The notes under the pieces are model-generated. The model saw only the letters and a list, made by a program, of their open reading frames with translations, did not search any database and had not been told where the DNA came from. This document shows positions 50,418-63,275 of a DNA stretch of 64,000 nucleotides, piece after piece (the first letter of the stretch is position 1; every line of letters begins with the position of its first letter). The position numbers and the translations under genes were made by a program. The DNA is from Xylaria sp. FL1777 (Eukaryota; Ascomycota; Sordariomycetes; Xylariales; Xylariaceae), in the NCBI GenBank assembly GCA_022578965.1, contig MU400710.1, positions 1 to 64,000 on the forward strand, in the 5' to 3' direction.

Positions 50418-53400
50418 TTTATATTTAGCTATAATTCTTTAGTTTTTTTTTTTATTTTCTGCTTTTTTATAATTAAAAATATATAACTATTGTTTTTTAT
50501 TACTTTTAATAAATAGCTTATTTTTATTAGCTAAACTTAGTATGTTTTATTATATTAAAACTTTAATTAATTAAACAACTTTAGTATTAAACTTATTAAT
50601 TTTAGTATTAGCAAATTATTGCTTTTTTTTTGTTAATAAATCTAACATATTAAAAAGATTATATAATATAGTATAACTATTAGTACATTTTTTAGTATTA
50701 CTATTAATATATATTTTGCAAGTATATTTAATAATATTTTAATTAATAAAAAAAAAAGTATGCTGTTTATTTTAATATGTTTAAAAAAACTGTTTTATAT
50801 TACTATAAATTAAAGCAATATAAAAGCTTATAATAGCTAATTAATTAAATATAATAAAAATATTCTATATAAAGTTTTTGTTATTTTTTATATTAATTAT
50901 AAATGTATTATTAATATATTTTAAAGCTAAATTAATAGCTTTTTATTTGCTTTTAGTTATAATATACTAAATAAAGCTTAACTATAGTATTTTTATTGCA
51001 AGTTTTAGTTTTATAACATTAAAATAAAATAACTAAGCAAAATATAATATTTTTAGTTTATAATTATTAAACTTTTTTTTATAAAAAAAAAATAAAAAAG
51101 TAAAAAATAATTTAACGTAGTATTTTATAATTATTAAGCTAAACTACTATAGTTATTATAAGTAAATATTTTATAATATTTATATATTAGCAATAGTTTT
51201 AAAACTTAATGTTAATTAATTTGCTTTTGTTTTAAGTATATTTTTTTGTTTAATTTGCATATGTTAATTATTAAAACTATAAAGCTGCAATTTTTTGCTT
51301 AAATAATATAAAATTTATGCTTTTTAATATTGTTTAAATATAGTTTAATTAAACTTTATTAAAAAATAATATACTAAATTTAACTAAGTTATAAATTAAA
51401 AACGCTAAAATATAAGTATAAAACTTATTATATAACAATAGTAAAGCTTACTAGTATTAAACTTTATTTTTTTTAATATATTATTTGCAGCTAAAAAATT
51501 ATACATTATATTTTATAAGAAAATTCTAAAAAGTCCAAAAAATTAATTAAATAAAATTTAGCGTAATATAAAAAAAAGCTAATATAAAAAGCATTTATTA
51601 TTTATAGTTATATATATTGCTTGCTTTTATTTAAACAGCTATTATAGCTTAAATAAAAAATATAGTTTTTTAATTTCTATATATTATTGCAAATTATTTA
51701 TTATAGTTTTAATAATTTAAAATAGTACAAAATAAAGTATTATAAACTTTATATATTTTAAATATTTTTTTTTTGTTTTTATAAATAATAAAGGTTTATA
51801 AAATATAGCTAACGTTATTTTATAGTTATATAATGTTTAAAAATAAAGCAAACCTTTTTAAATATAATAATTTAAATAAAAAACAAACAGTATAAACTAA
51901 TAAATAAATAGTTGCTTTATTTATATAAGCTAAAGTTAGCATTAAGTAAAAAAAAAGCTATTTTTTTTTAAAAAAAATAATAGTATATTATTATAACTAT
52001 ATAAATAAATTAAGCATGTTTAAACTAGCAATTATAAAACAGTTAGTTAAATTTTGCATAATATTTTTATAACTTATGCTAAGATTTTAAACATTATTTT
52101 TAAAGTTAAAATTATTATATATAAATATAATACTTAAATTATAAGTAATACGCTTTAAATTAAGCTATATATTTATTAATTTAAATATTAAAACATTAGC
52201 TAATTAGCTATTATATATGCAACTTTATTTAGCTATTTTATTTAGCTATTTTAAAACAAACTTATAGCTAATATATATTTTAAATTAAGCAAAAATATCA
52301 ATTATTTAAGTTTATGTTTTATTATTATAAAAATAAATGCTAATAAATTACTATAAGAAATTATTTATTAAAAATATATATATATTTAATAATAAAGTTA
52401 TAATTATATATGCTTTAATAATATAAAAAAACGGCATATTAGCTTTAGTTATATTATAAAATTTACGCTTAGTTTGCTAATTTGTAAAAATACTTAAAAA
52501 AAAAATAGCAAAACATAAAAATGTATTTTAAATTTAAAACTAAAAAAAACAAAGTAATTTTTTAATTTATTACATATTATAAACATTTTTAATTTAGTAA
52601 AGCTTTTTATTAAAAGCTTTAAATGCTTTAAAATTAAATTTAATAAAAGCTAATTGTTTAAATAAAATAAAAAGCTTGTTTTAAAATGCAAAAATATTAG
52701 TAATATTATAACTTATATTCTTTTTTTTCAATTTTATTTAAATATTAGCTTTTTAATAACGCTATTAAACTTTAAAGTTTTTTAATACGTTAACTATTTT
52801 GCGTATTTATAGCTTTAACTAATTATTAGTTATAGTTTATAATAAAAGCTATTTTTTTAAAAACTAACAAAAATTATAGCTTTAATTATAATTGCAATAC
52901 TAGTACTTTTATATGTTTATTATAACTTATTGCTAGCATATAAAATCAGATTTTTTATTTAAGTTATTGCTTTTATAATTAAAATTATTTTCAAAATTAA
53001 AAGCAATAAAAGTAATATTAAAAAAGTTAGTTAATTTAAATATAAAAAATAGCATAAACGCTAATATAGTAAACTATATAAGCAAGCAAAATAATTGCAA
53101 AAAAAACAATAGTAAAAAAAACAATATTTTAGTTAAAAAATCTATAGTATATAATGTAACAAAAACTAAGCGTTAAAAGAATACAAAAAAAATATAACTG
53201 TATATAAAATATAATAATTAATTAATTAAGTATAACTTTAAACAGATTTAAAGTTACTACATAAATAAATTATAGTTTGTTATTTTTTAAATAAAAACAT
53301 AAGCAAAAAAATTAACATAGTTGCTTTAAACCAAAATTCCAAGTTTGTATTAAAAAGAATAAAAAAAGTTATAATTAATAAAAAAGTAGTATAGCTAAAG

Positions 53401-56400
53401 AAATGCAAACGCAAGAACCATTTTGGTTTAAAGCACCTGAAATAAATATAAAACAAAATTAATAAACGTAGAAAACCTATAATACTTAAGTATTATTTAA
53501 AAGCTTTAAGTTAACAAAAAAACTTAATGTTTTATATTGCTTTAAATTTTTGCTTAATAGTTAATATATTAAAAGTGTTTATTTAAAAGCTTAAAAGCTT
53601 AATAAAAAAGTATGCTATAAAAAACTTTGTTAGCAAAAAAGATATTTTTTTTCTTTAAAATAGCTTAAAAATAGTACGTAAATAAAAAAGGTGTTCTTTT
53701 TTAGTATTAAAGTAAATTACGATATTATTAAAAAAAGCGCAATAAAGGTGCTTAAACTTTTTAAATAAACAATTTATAAACTATTATATATATGTAAATA
53801 TATTATGAAATTTTATAAGTATAACTATAAACTGTTTAAAACTTTTTAAGCTAATAATAATAAATTTGTTGCAATAATTAAAATGTATTTTAAATTAGTA
53901 AAAAAAGAAAGTTATGTTTATATAAATTATGTACTTTTTTTTTTTAATTAACAAAATAACTTTAAATTAAAAAAGCAAAAAATAATTGTTTAAAATAGCT
54001 ACTTTGTTTAAAGTTTGCAAGTTAATTTTTAGTTATAAATATAGTTTTTTTTTTTTTTATGTTTAAACTACAAAAATAAAATGCGCAAATAAAGTCGGTT
54101 TGTTAACTTATTTTATTTAACTTTATATATAAAGCTAATTAAAAACAAAATTAATAGCTTTTTTGTTATAAATGCTTAAAAAATAAAGTTAATTATTTAA
54201 CTTAGTTTTTTGTTAATTGTTTATTAAGGGTATTTTTATAAGTTTATTTTTAAAAATGTTAATAATACTTTAGTTTTGTTAGATTTTAAAAATCTTGTTA
54301 ATTAGTTATAGGATTTTTTTTGCTGTTATATTTTTGCTAGTATAAATAAAATAGCTAGCTAGCAATATAACTTTGTTTTTTTTGTTAAGTTTTTTAATTT
54401 TTAAAGTAAAAATAATTTTGCAAATTTTAAGTTTTAGTACGTTTAAGTTTATTGTATTGTTTATTTTTTTTAGTAGCTAATTAGCTAATTTTTTAATTAT
54501 GCTATATACTGCGTTAATAATTAAGCTAATAATTAAAACACTAGTTTATTTAAGCGTATTTATTACATTAGTAATATTAGTTATATTAGTATAAAAGTTA
54601 AAGTTATAGCTAAAAATATATGCGTTAATAATAATTTGTTTAAGCGTAAAAGTTAAATTAATTAATTTATTTATATAAAATATATTAAAAAACTTAAAGT
54701 TGTTAAAAATATAAATGCTTTTATTAATAATATTTAAGCTAATACTAGTAATATTAATAGTTTTAACATTAGTGTTTTTAAGTATTATATTAAATAAAGC
54801 ATTTATAGCTATAATGTTTGCAGCTAGTATAACTGTTTTTAAACATGCTTTTTAGGATTTTTTTTTAGCTTTGCTACTAAAAAAATACTTTTAAATAGTA
54901 CTAATATAAGTACTTTTAAATATAATCTTAATTTAAAGCGAAAAATTAGCTAAAACTACATTTTTAAAAGTAATAAACTTAATAAATATAGCTATACTAT
55001 TTTTATAAAATAGCTTAAACATAACGTTATAATTAATAAACAAAAGTTTATATATAATTAAAGCTTATATTATAATATTAAGCTTAAAAAATACTTTATA
55101 AGCTAAAGTAACTTTTTATATATATAAGTATATATATAAATATACTTAAAATGAAATTTTAAAGTTGTTTATATTAGCTATAATTACTTTTGCTTTTTTA
55201 TAATTAATAATTATACTTTAAAGATCTAAATATTTAATGCTTAGCAAAAAACAAAGTGTTATGTTTTTTTTAATTACTTAAGCTTTTTTTTTAATTTATA
55301 AAAGCTTAAAAAATTTATAATTATTATATTTTAATAAGTAAAGTTTAAACTTAGTTTTTAATATATAATAAAAGCAGCTTTTATTAATACTTTTGATTTT
55401 TTTTACTTGTTAAGTTTTTTAATGTTTAATTATATGTTTACAGGTATTAAAAAGCTTGCGTGTAATAATGCTTTATAATATATTTATATTTAAGCATACT
55501 TAAACTTTTTTACTATTAAGTTTAATATATATATTTACTTTAAAATATAAGTATTTAATGCTAAAACATTTTAATAAGTTGTTTAAAGTATTAATAACTA
55601 AAAGTACTTAATATATATAAAGTATAATTAGCTTAGCTTTAAATTTAGCGCTTTTAATTTTTATAAAAATGCTTATTTTTAGCTAATATAAAGCTAAGTT
55701 TGCTTATAATTTGTTTATACTGCAGGTTTTTAAGTAGCAAAATAGCTAATTATAAGAATTAAACAAAGTATAATAACGCTTATATATATACGTTATTAAA
55801 TTAACAAGCAACTAAAATATAATTTGTTTATATAAATAATTAGTATATTTATAAGCATATTAGTTTTTATTACGTAATAAATTAAAAGTCTTTTTATAAT
55901 ACTTATATATATTACTATAGTTTATTACTATAAAAGCTGCGCTATTTAAGCTTTCTAAAAAAAAAAAGGTTAAATCTTTAAACTTAAAAAAAGTAAACTT
56001 AAAATTAAAGTTTACAAAATAAGCTTAGTTATAATTTTTTTTATGCTTATTATATTTATTTTAATAATATTTGCAACTATATTTACGTTTGCGTTTTTTT
56101 TTTTTTATAAAGGCTTATTATTGTTGTTTTTATTATTTTTGCTAAACTTATTTTGATTTTCTAACTTATATTTATACTTGTTTTTATAAAACTTGCAATT
56201 ATAACTTTTAAGCAAAAGCAATTAGTATTATATATATTGCTTTTTTTTTTTGCGTATATAAAAAAACATTTCTTTTATTGCTGTAATAAAAATTAGCTTT
56301 GCTTTAGTAATTTTAGTTATATATTTAACTAAAGATTTTTTTTTTTAAAAGCATAAAAGTATTATTTAATGTTTATATTTATGTAAGTTTAAATAAAAAC

Positions 56401-58156
56401 TATTATATTTTGCTAATTATTATTGTTTTTAGTTAAAGTTTTTATTGCTTTAATATATTATAGCTTTTTTTAAATAAAGGTTATTATTGCTATATTTTTT
56501 TAAGCTATATTTTTTAAAGTAAGCTTAGTACTATTAAATTGTTAAATTGCTTTAAAAGCAAGCATTATAAATTAAATTATAAGTTCGTTAAATATTTTGT
56601 TTAATTTTTTAATATAATAGCTTATATATATAACTAATATTAACTTATTATTTTATTATATTACTGCAGTTTTTTTTAACAAGGTTTAAAACATTTTTAA
56701 TATTTGCTTTTTATTAAAGTTATAAATGCTTAAGTTTTTAAAAAACAAAGAAATATAATTTATAAAGTAATAAATGTTAATAAAAATTAATTTATTATTA
56801 TTTATAATTATGCTAACATTTTTAAGATTATTTTAATTAAAATTAAAATAGCTAATATTAAAACGTTTTAGCTTATTTAATCTGCTAATAGTAAATTTGT
56901 TCGATTTTTTCTTAAAAGTAGCACTTTAGTTAATATAATTGCTTTAATTAAGCAAATTAACTTCGTTTTTGCAAAAAAGTTATTTATTGCCTTTATTATT
57001 ACTATTGTTGTTATTTAAAAGATTATCTAGATTTAAATTAATGTTTATATTTATATGTTTTTTAGCTTTTTTTTTATAACTATTAAAAGCGTAACCTTTT
57101 GTTTTTTTAAACTATTAGTACATAATAAAAAACTTAAACAGTTTGTTTTAATTAAAACTATTGCTTTTAAGTGCTGCTTTATATATAGTTAATTATATAA
57201 GTATAAAAGTAGCAGCTTTTATATTAAAAACAAAAGTAAAGTTAGTTATTATAAGTAATATAATTATTATTATTGCATTAGCTGTAATGTTTATAATAAA
57301 TAGTATAAAAAATGCAAAAGCTACTATTTAAGCAAAAAGTGCTACTAAAAAAGCCGCTAGTTAAGTAGTTTTAATTAATAAACGTAATATTATATTAGTA
57401 TTAAAGTTAAACCAAAAAGCAAAAAAACAATTAATGTTTATTAAACTAAAAGTTATTAAGTATAATAACTTTTGTAGTAGTTTTTAATAAAAGTTGCTTG
57501 TTAATTTAACAAGCGTAGTTATTATAAGTATTGAAAATAAAGCTGCTTTGTTTTTTCGAAATAATTATAATTTAAAACTAAATATATTTATATAAAATAA
57601 TAGCAAAAATAGCTAAAGTAAAACTAGTTGTTTTAATATTAACTAACGCAGCATTAGTGTTTTTAATAAAAATAGTGCTAAACTATTGCAAATATAAAAT
57701 ATATAGTTTAAAAGTTCTTTTAGTATATTTTCTATTTAATTATTACTTTTAATAACTTGGTTTATTATTTTTTAAAAATAATTAACTTGCTTACTTAAAG
57801 TATTTAAATCTTTAATAAACATTTCACTAGTTTTTAAGAAATTTAGCTTATAATAAATATTCTTGTTTAGCTTTTTTTAGTTTTAAACAATTTAAGCTAT
57901 TTTTTAATTTTAATTAGCTAACTTATTTATTAAGTATTATTATGTTTTTTTATTATTGTTTATTTGCTTTAAGGTTAGCAATAAACTTTCTTTTTAATTA
58001 AAAAAAAAAGCATTAATATTAATATTAGCTATAGCTGTTTTTTTTAGCAAAAAAGCATTTATAGTTTGCAAGTTTTAAGTTTTTTTTTTTAAACAAACCA
58101 GTTTAAAAATAAGCATAAAACGTAGTAATTGCAAACTATAAAATATATGTAACATT

Positions 58157-58258
58157 AGCGGTTAATTTAATAAGTTAGCTAGTTTTTTGTTTATTTTAAA
58201 AGGTTTAAGCAGCTAATTTAATAAGTTAACTAGTTTTTTGCTTGTTTTAGCAAGTTTT
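58157..58258. repeat. 51-bp tandem duplication in element B
   Basis: Units 58157-58207 and 58208-58258 both start AGC and contain TAATTTAATAAGTTA. They differ mainly by transitions. 51 bp is 17 codons, so the repeat may have kept a reading frame in gag-side sequence. Confidence 0.8.
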
Positions 58259-58887
58259 AGTGTTAAATTTTTAATAATAAACTTAGTTTTAAAACTTTTG
58301 TAGTTTAATAAAATACCTATTTATAAATCTAAAAGTAAGTTATTAAAATATTTGCTTAATAAATCGTTTTGTTTACTATTTTAGCTTATTATTAAAGCTA
58401 ATAGCAATAAGTAACGCAAGCTAAAAAATAACGTAAAATATAAAATGTAAATATATAAAGTAGTGCTAAAATTTAATGCGTTAAAATATATAAGTGTATA
58501 AGTAAATATAAATTAGCATGTTTATAAAACTTAAAAAATTTCTTTAAGTTTAACTAGGTTTATACTTAATTAAGTTAATGCTATTTATGTATTAGCTATT
58601 TTACTAAATTATCGCATAACTTTATAAAGCAAATAATTTAAAATTAAAAGTATAATTAAATATAACGCAAATATAATAAAATTGGGTAAAATGTATTAAA
58701 TGTTATACGTGTTAAAAAACCTAATGTAAGCAAAAAATAACTAAATGTAATATGAACTAATGTTTTAAAAACTAGAAGTTATATAACTATAAACGTTAAT
58801 ATAAGATTAAATGTAATAGTGTTTAAATAGCACAGCTATTTAATAAATATAAAGTATGTAAAGTATTTAGCTAGTAGATAATTAATG

Positions 58888-58950
58888 ATTAACGCTTGCA
58901 AGCAGCATAAATTCTTGCAAATTAACTGCAAGTAGCATAAATCTTAGCGG
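58888..58950. repeat. ~30-bp imperfect tandem repeat in element B
   Basis: Two units beginning ATTAAC and containing GCAAGCAGCATAAAT or GCAAGTAGCATAAAT, at 58888 and 58921. The stretch retains CTTGC and GCGG and is less mutated than its surroundings. Confidence 0.65.
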
Positions 58951-59234
58951 ATTAACTTAAATAAAAGTCGAAATAAGTGCTAAAAGCACTTTAAATGTTA
59001 TAAAAACTAATCTAAAAAAGGTAAATAATAAGGTTTATATAATCTAAAAGCTAAACTTTATTTGTTTTGCGTAGTTTTGCTAAAAAAGGTTTAAATGTTA
59101 TAAGAACTAATTTAAATAAAATAATAGTAAACTATGTAAATAAAAAAGCTATATTACATTTTGCGCATATAACCTATTAGCAAAAAAAAAAGACTAAAGT
59201 ATAAAGTATTAATTATAAAGCTTATTTTATTCTT

Positions 59235-59441
59235 TAGTAAGGTTTACTATAAGTAGTAAAGCAATTAAGCTTAAAAAGTGTAATGTTAATTAAAAAAAAA
59301 AGGACTTTATAAGTAATTGCTACATAATTGCCTTAAGTATAAGCTTTATATAGCTATTTAGCTAAGCTACTATAGCTACAAGTAAAAATACTACTATAGC
59401 TAAACCTTATAAATATAAAGTCCCTTTTTAAGTCTATATTA
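59235..59441 (-). repeat. B LTR, right copy
   Basis: 207 bp with TAGTAAGG at the start and CTATATTA at the end, followed by the duplication ATAAT (59442-59446). It keeps GGTTTAC, GCC and TCCC where the left LTR has A or T. Confidence 0.88.
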
Positions 59442-59446
59442 ATAAT

Positions 59447-60818
59447 AAAAGTTAATTAATATTATATAAGTAGTTATAAAAGTAGATTTTTACTGTTTAA
59501 TAAAATAATGCTATATAAGCTAAGTTAGCTTTAAAACGCTTTATATATGTTATTTTTAAGCTTAAATAAGCTATTTAAAAACATTTTATTAATTTGTTTT
59601 GCAACTTTTTATTTAACTAAAAAATTGCGTTTATAGCTATTAATAAGCTTTATATAGTTTATTAATAAAAAAATTTCTAGATTATATACTTTAATATATA
59701 TTATATAAAAGCGTTAGTTTTATAAAATATATTATAATTTAGCTATATTATTATATTAAGCTTAAACGTTTAAAAGTTTATATTGCTTAAAGCTAGATTT
59801 TAATAGCAAAATATTCGTTTAAAAAAACTACAATTTATTTATGCTTTAATTAATTAGCTTAATATATTTTTTGTTGTTTATTTTATAAAAAAAAGTACTA
59901 TTATAAAAAATTACTAGCAATTAAGTTTTTTAATTAGTAGAATATAACATAGTATAACATACTTAATTTTTAAAACTATTATTTTTATAAATAGCAAAAA
60001 AAAGCGTATTGCTACGCGCTATTCTTTAATAATATAGCTTTAAAAGTTAAAGTTTATTTTAACTAAAATAAAGCGCTTTATTTAAACATATAATATAAAT
60101 ATATGTTTTAATAATTAATAGCAGTTATATAATAAGTTTATAAAGCTAGACTTTTTTTATTAAATTATGCTTATTACTATAGTTTTTAAAATAAAAATAA
60201 ATATTTAGAATATAATATATATTGTTTAGTTTAGCTTTGTTATTTCTAGAGATTTTTTAAACTTGTTACAAAAGTTTAGTTAAATTATTTAAAATAATAT
60301 AACATAAAAAACAGCATTTTTTTTTGCTTTTTACTAATATTTTAATTTATTAAAAGCGCAAAAAATTAAGACTTTTAAACTAAAACGTAAAAAAAAGCTA
60401 CTAAAAAACAATTAAAATAATTTACGTTTTATAATAAACATAAGTAATAACGCATTAAAAAGCTTAATGTTTAGCTATATATAATTTATATTATTAAATT
60501 ATTAATTAATTATAACTAATAAGCTTAAAAATAAAAATAGTTTAATAGTTAACTTTAAACTAAAATAGTTTAAGCTAGTTAAGCTTGCTAAATAAACTAA
60601 AGCTAAACTAAAGTTTAAAAATAAGCTATAAGCTATTTAGCTAAGCATATATAAATTTATAAAGGCAAAATGCTTTAAAAAGTATGCTTTATAGTTTTTA
60701 TAGCAGCTAAATAATAAAAATATTAAAAAGCAAAAAAATATATAATAAAAAATATGCTATAATTTATATTATTATAACTTTAGCTAACTATTAAAGTTGT
60801 TATTAAAAATATGCTAGT
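59447..60818 (+). pseudogene. RecQ-like helicase remnant of T4, motifs II to VI
   Basis: Continuation of 30477-31024 after element B. Aligns with T2 13279-14650 at a constant offset of 46168. Motif II is at about 59642-59653 and motif V at about 60167. Heavily stopped. Confidence 0.75.
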
Positions 60819-61498
60819 AGTTTATGCTTTAAAAAAAAACTATTTTTTAGTTTTTATAGCAAAAACTTTAAAAATTTTGCACAAAATATTCTATAAATTT
60901 ATATTAACATTTAAACTTTACTATTAATAATATAACAAAATATTTTATGCTAAAAAAAGTTTAATAATATATTATTGCTATATTTAATAAAATAATTAAT
61001 ATAAATACTATGTTTTTTTTAGTTTATAATACTATAAAAATATTTAAATAAAATAAATAAAAAAAATATAGCTATGTTTTATATATTAAGCTTTTTATAA
61101 TATATTAGTATGCTTTTAATAAGTATGTTAAACATTTTATAAATAAAGCATATATTAAAAATGCTATTAAAAATATACTTTGTTTAACTTTAAAATTAAT
61201 ACTAAAAATATAAACAAAACAGCAGTTAAATATTTATTAAATGCTTAATATATAGTTAAGCTAGTTAGCTTTATGCTTAGTAATAATTATAACTTTTATT
61301 TTATTATTTTTAATAAAACTAACTATAGTTATATTACTTTTAAATGCTTTTTTTATATATATAAATATATTACTAGCTATAGATTTATTAATATAATTTA
61401 AACTATTAAAGCATAAGAAAAAATAGCTAGCAAATAATAGTTCTAAAAAGCTAAAAAAAAAGCAAAAAAAATAAAACATATATAATACTTTGCACTAA
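60819..61498 (+). pseudogene. C2H2-finger ORF remnant of T4
   Basis: Positional homologue of T2 14650-15330. Ends in the Lys-rich tail about 61440-61470. Confidence 0.42.
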
Positions 61499-61880
61499 TT
61501 TATATTTAGCTATAGCTTTTTAGTTTCTTTTTTTTTTTTTTTTGCTTTTTTATAATTAAAAATATATAGCTACTATTTTTTATTACTTTTAATAAATAGC
61601 TTATTTTTATTAGCTAAACTTAATATGTTTTACTATATTAAAACTTTAGTTAATTAAATAACTTTAATATTAAACTTATTAATTTTAATATTAATAAATT
61701 ATTGCCTTTTTTTTATTAATAAATTTAACGTATTAAAAAGATTATATAACGTAGTATAGCTATTTATATGTTTTTTAGTATTGCTATTAATATATATTTT
61801 ATAAGTATATTTAATAATATTTTAATTAATAAAAAAAAATATGCTATTTATTTTAATATATTTAAAAGAACTATTTTATA

Positions 61881-63267
61881 AGGAATTAATATAAATACAT
61901 AAAGAATTAATACAAACACATAATCTTATAAACACATAATGCTTTTATTAGCTTAATTAAAAAACGGACTTTATAGTACTTCCTGCTTTAATAGACCTAC
62001 TTCTTACTTTTATGCAACTAATTAGATTTTTAGCTTAATTCTTTTTTTAACAGCATTATTTTTATGCAGACTTTTTAATACAGGTATTATAATAAACTCT
62101 TTATATAACGTATTAGCTTTTAAATATTAATATTTTATATGTTATAACAGTAGTTTTTACTTATAGAACATTATTAAACTACTACAAACGGTTATATTAA
62201 GTATTTATTAATTTAATTATTTTAGCTTTTATTGACTTTTTTGCTTTTAAATACTAGGCTACATTTAACGCTTGCTAAACCTACTACTTATAGTTCTTTA
62301 ATTAAACTTAGTGCAAATAACTTTGCTAATAAACGTTAAGGCAGTAAATATAAAAAAAAAAAGTTATAGCTATTTAAATTTAATAGTGATTATTTTTATT
62401 TGTTTTTTTACTAGTATACGCGTTTATACAAGCAAACTAAGTTTATAAAAAGCTGTTAACTTTCTTTTATAATTTTATAAACTAACTGTAAAGCTAATGC
62501 GAATTTTTTTCGAGTAGCAGTTAGTAAGCTAGCAGTATAAAACAATTTAGCAAATTAAGATCTTAAAAAAACAAAAGTAAAACCAGCTTTTAAGCTAAGC
62601 ATAAACATTTATATATATTAAAGCTTTAGTAAATAAAAGAAAGTATTGCTAAAGGAAATCTTATAATTAGTACGGATTTTTTATACTAGTTTATTAAGTC
62701 TTTTATAGCTATATAAATGCGAAACAGTGCTAAAAAAATAAAAGTAAGCACTAAAGATATTATTAAAGGCATTATTATTACTAAGGCTATAAAATAAAGA
62801 AATACTTTTGCTATTACGACTAAATATAAAAGATTAGCAAGTTAAAGTAGTTATAAAAGCAGCAGATAGCTTATTACGTAAAAAAAGTAAACGGAAAAAA
62901 AAGTAATAAAATATGCGTTGTTTTTTTTAACAATAAAATAAATTATTTAGAGTAAAAGCGCGCTTACGCAACAACTAAGGCTTAAGAAGTTCAAAAAACA
63001 TCGTATAATATAAAAGTTAATTAGTATTATAAAATTAAAGTGTATAATAAATATGTTTTTAGTATTAACAAAGTAAAAAGCATAAAATGTAAAATATAAA
63101 CAGAATTAAATTAACAGAATGTATAAAGAGAAATAGAAAATGAACAACATTAAGTATATAAGAAAAAACAGTATGCACTAACATTTTTTAATTAAGCCAA
63201 TAAAAGCATTATGTGTTTATAAGATTATATGTTTGTATTAATTCTTCATGTGTTTATATTAATTCCT
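61881..63267. mobile_element. M2: 1,387-bp TIR element related to M1, 8-bp target duplication
   Basis: TIRs of 84 bp (61881-61964 and 63184-63267) start AGGAATTAATATAAA and differ from each other by a handful of transitions only. The flanks are ATTTTATA on both sides (61873-61880 and 63268-63275), matching one uninterrupted site in T2, T3 and T6. The outermost ~40 bp correspond to the M1 TIR; M1 has GGG where M2 has AGG at the very end, on both sides. The interior is less AT-saturated than T4 and keeps GA and GG steps. No open frame or transposase motif is recognised; a Lys/Arg-rich plus-strand run near 62860-62910 may be the tail of a protein. It is either a decayed autonomous element or a longer non-autonomous one. 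Confidence 0.88.
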
Positions 63268-63275
63268 ATTTTATA

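Larger units (their letters stand above)
47450..53445 (+). mobile_element. T6: complete family T copy, plus orientation, inside element B
   Basis: A 5,996-bp copy, colinear with T2: motif I and motif II lie at the same distances (755 and 1108 bp) from the left end. Left TIR TTATTTTAGGTGC, right end GCACCTGAAATAA. The target duplication is ATGTAAAA on the left (47442-47449) and ATATAAAA on the right (53446-53453), one G-to-A change. Strongly AT-saturated. Confidence 0.92.
53454..59234 (-). other. B internal segment 3 (gag/protease side if minus-oriented)
   Basis: 5.8 kb with patches of lower mutation (for example 57330-57560 and 58700-58960). On the minus strand, about 55720-55830 reads F-stop-L-L-V-N-L, which could be a W-L-L-x-D-S protease motif, followed by Y-K-R-Y-Y-T-L-F. 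About 56075 back to 56040 there is C-K-Y-Y with a downstream His and Tyr, a possible ruined CCHC knuckle. These hints favour a Ty1/copia element read right to left, but neither is decisive. Two tandem repeats lie near the right end. Confidence 0.45.
31025..59441 (-). mobile_element. B: LTR retrotransposon with 207-bp LTRs, containing T5 and T6
   Basis: Two direct repeats of equal length, 31025-31231 and 59235-59441, start TAGTAA and end TATATTA, consistent with TG...CA after decay. They are flanked by the 5-bp duplication ATAAT (31020-31024 and 59442-59446). Without T5 and T6 the element is about 8.7 kb: 31232-32225, 45936-47449 and 53454-59234 between the LTRs. Internal DNA is T-rich on this strand, and the more protein-like readings are on the minus strand, hence the strand given. 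A minus-strand stretch near 55800 resembles the D-S-G protease region and one near 46200 resembles an RNase H region of Ty1/copia elements, but neither is conclusive. Confidence 0.82.
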
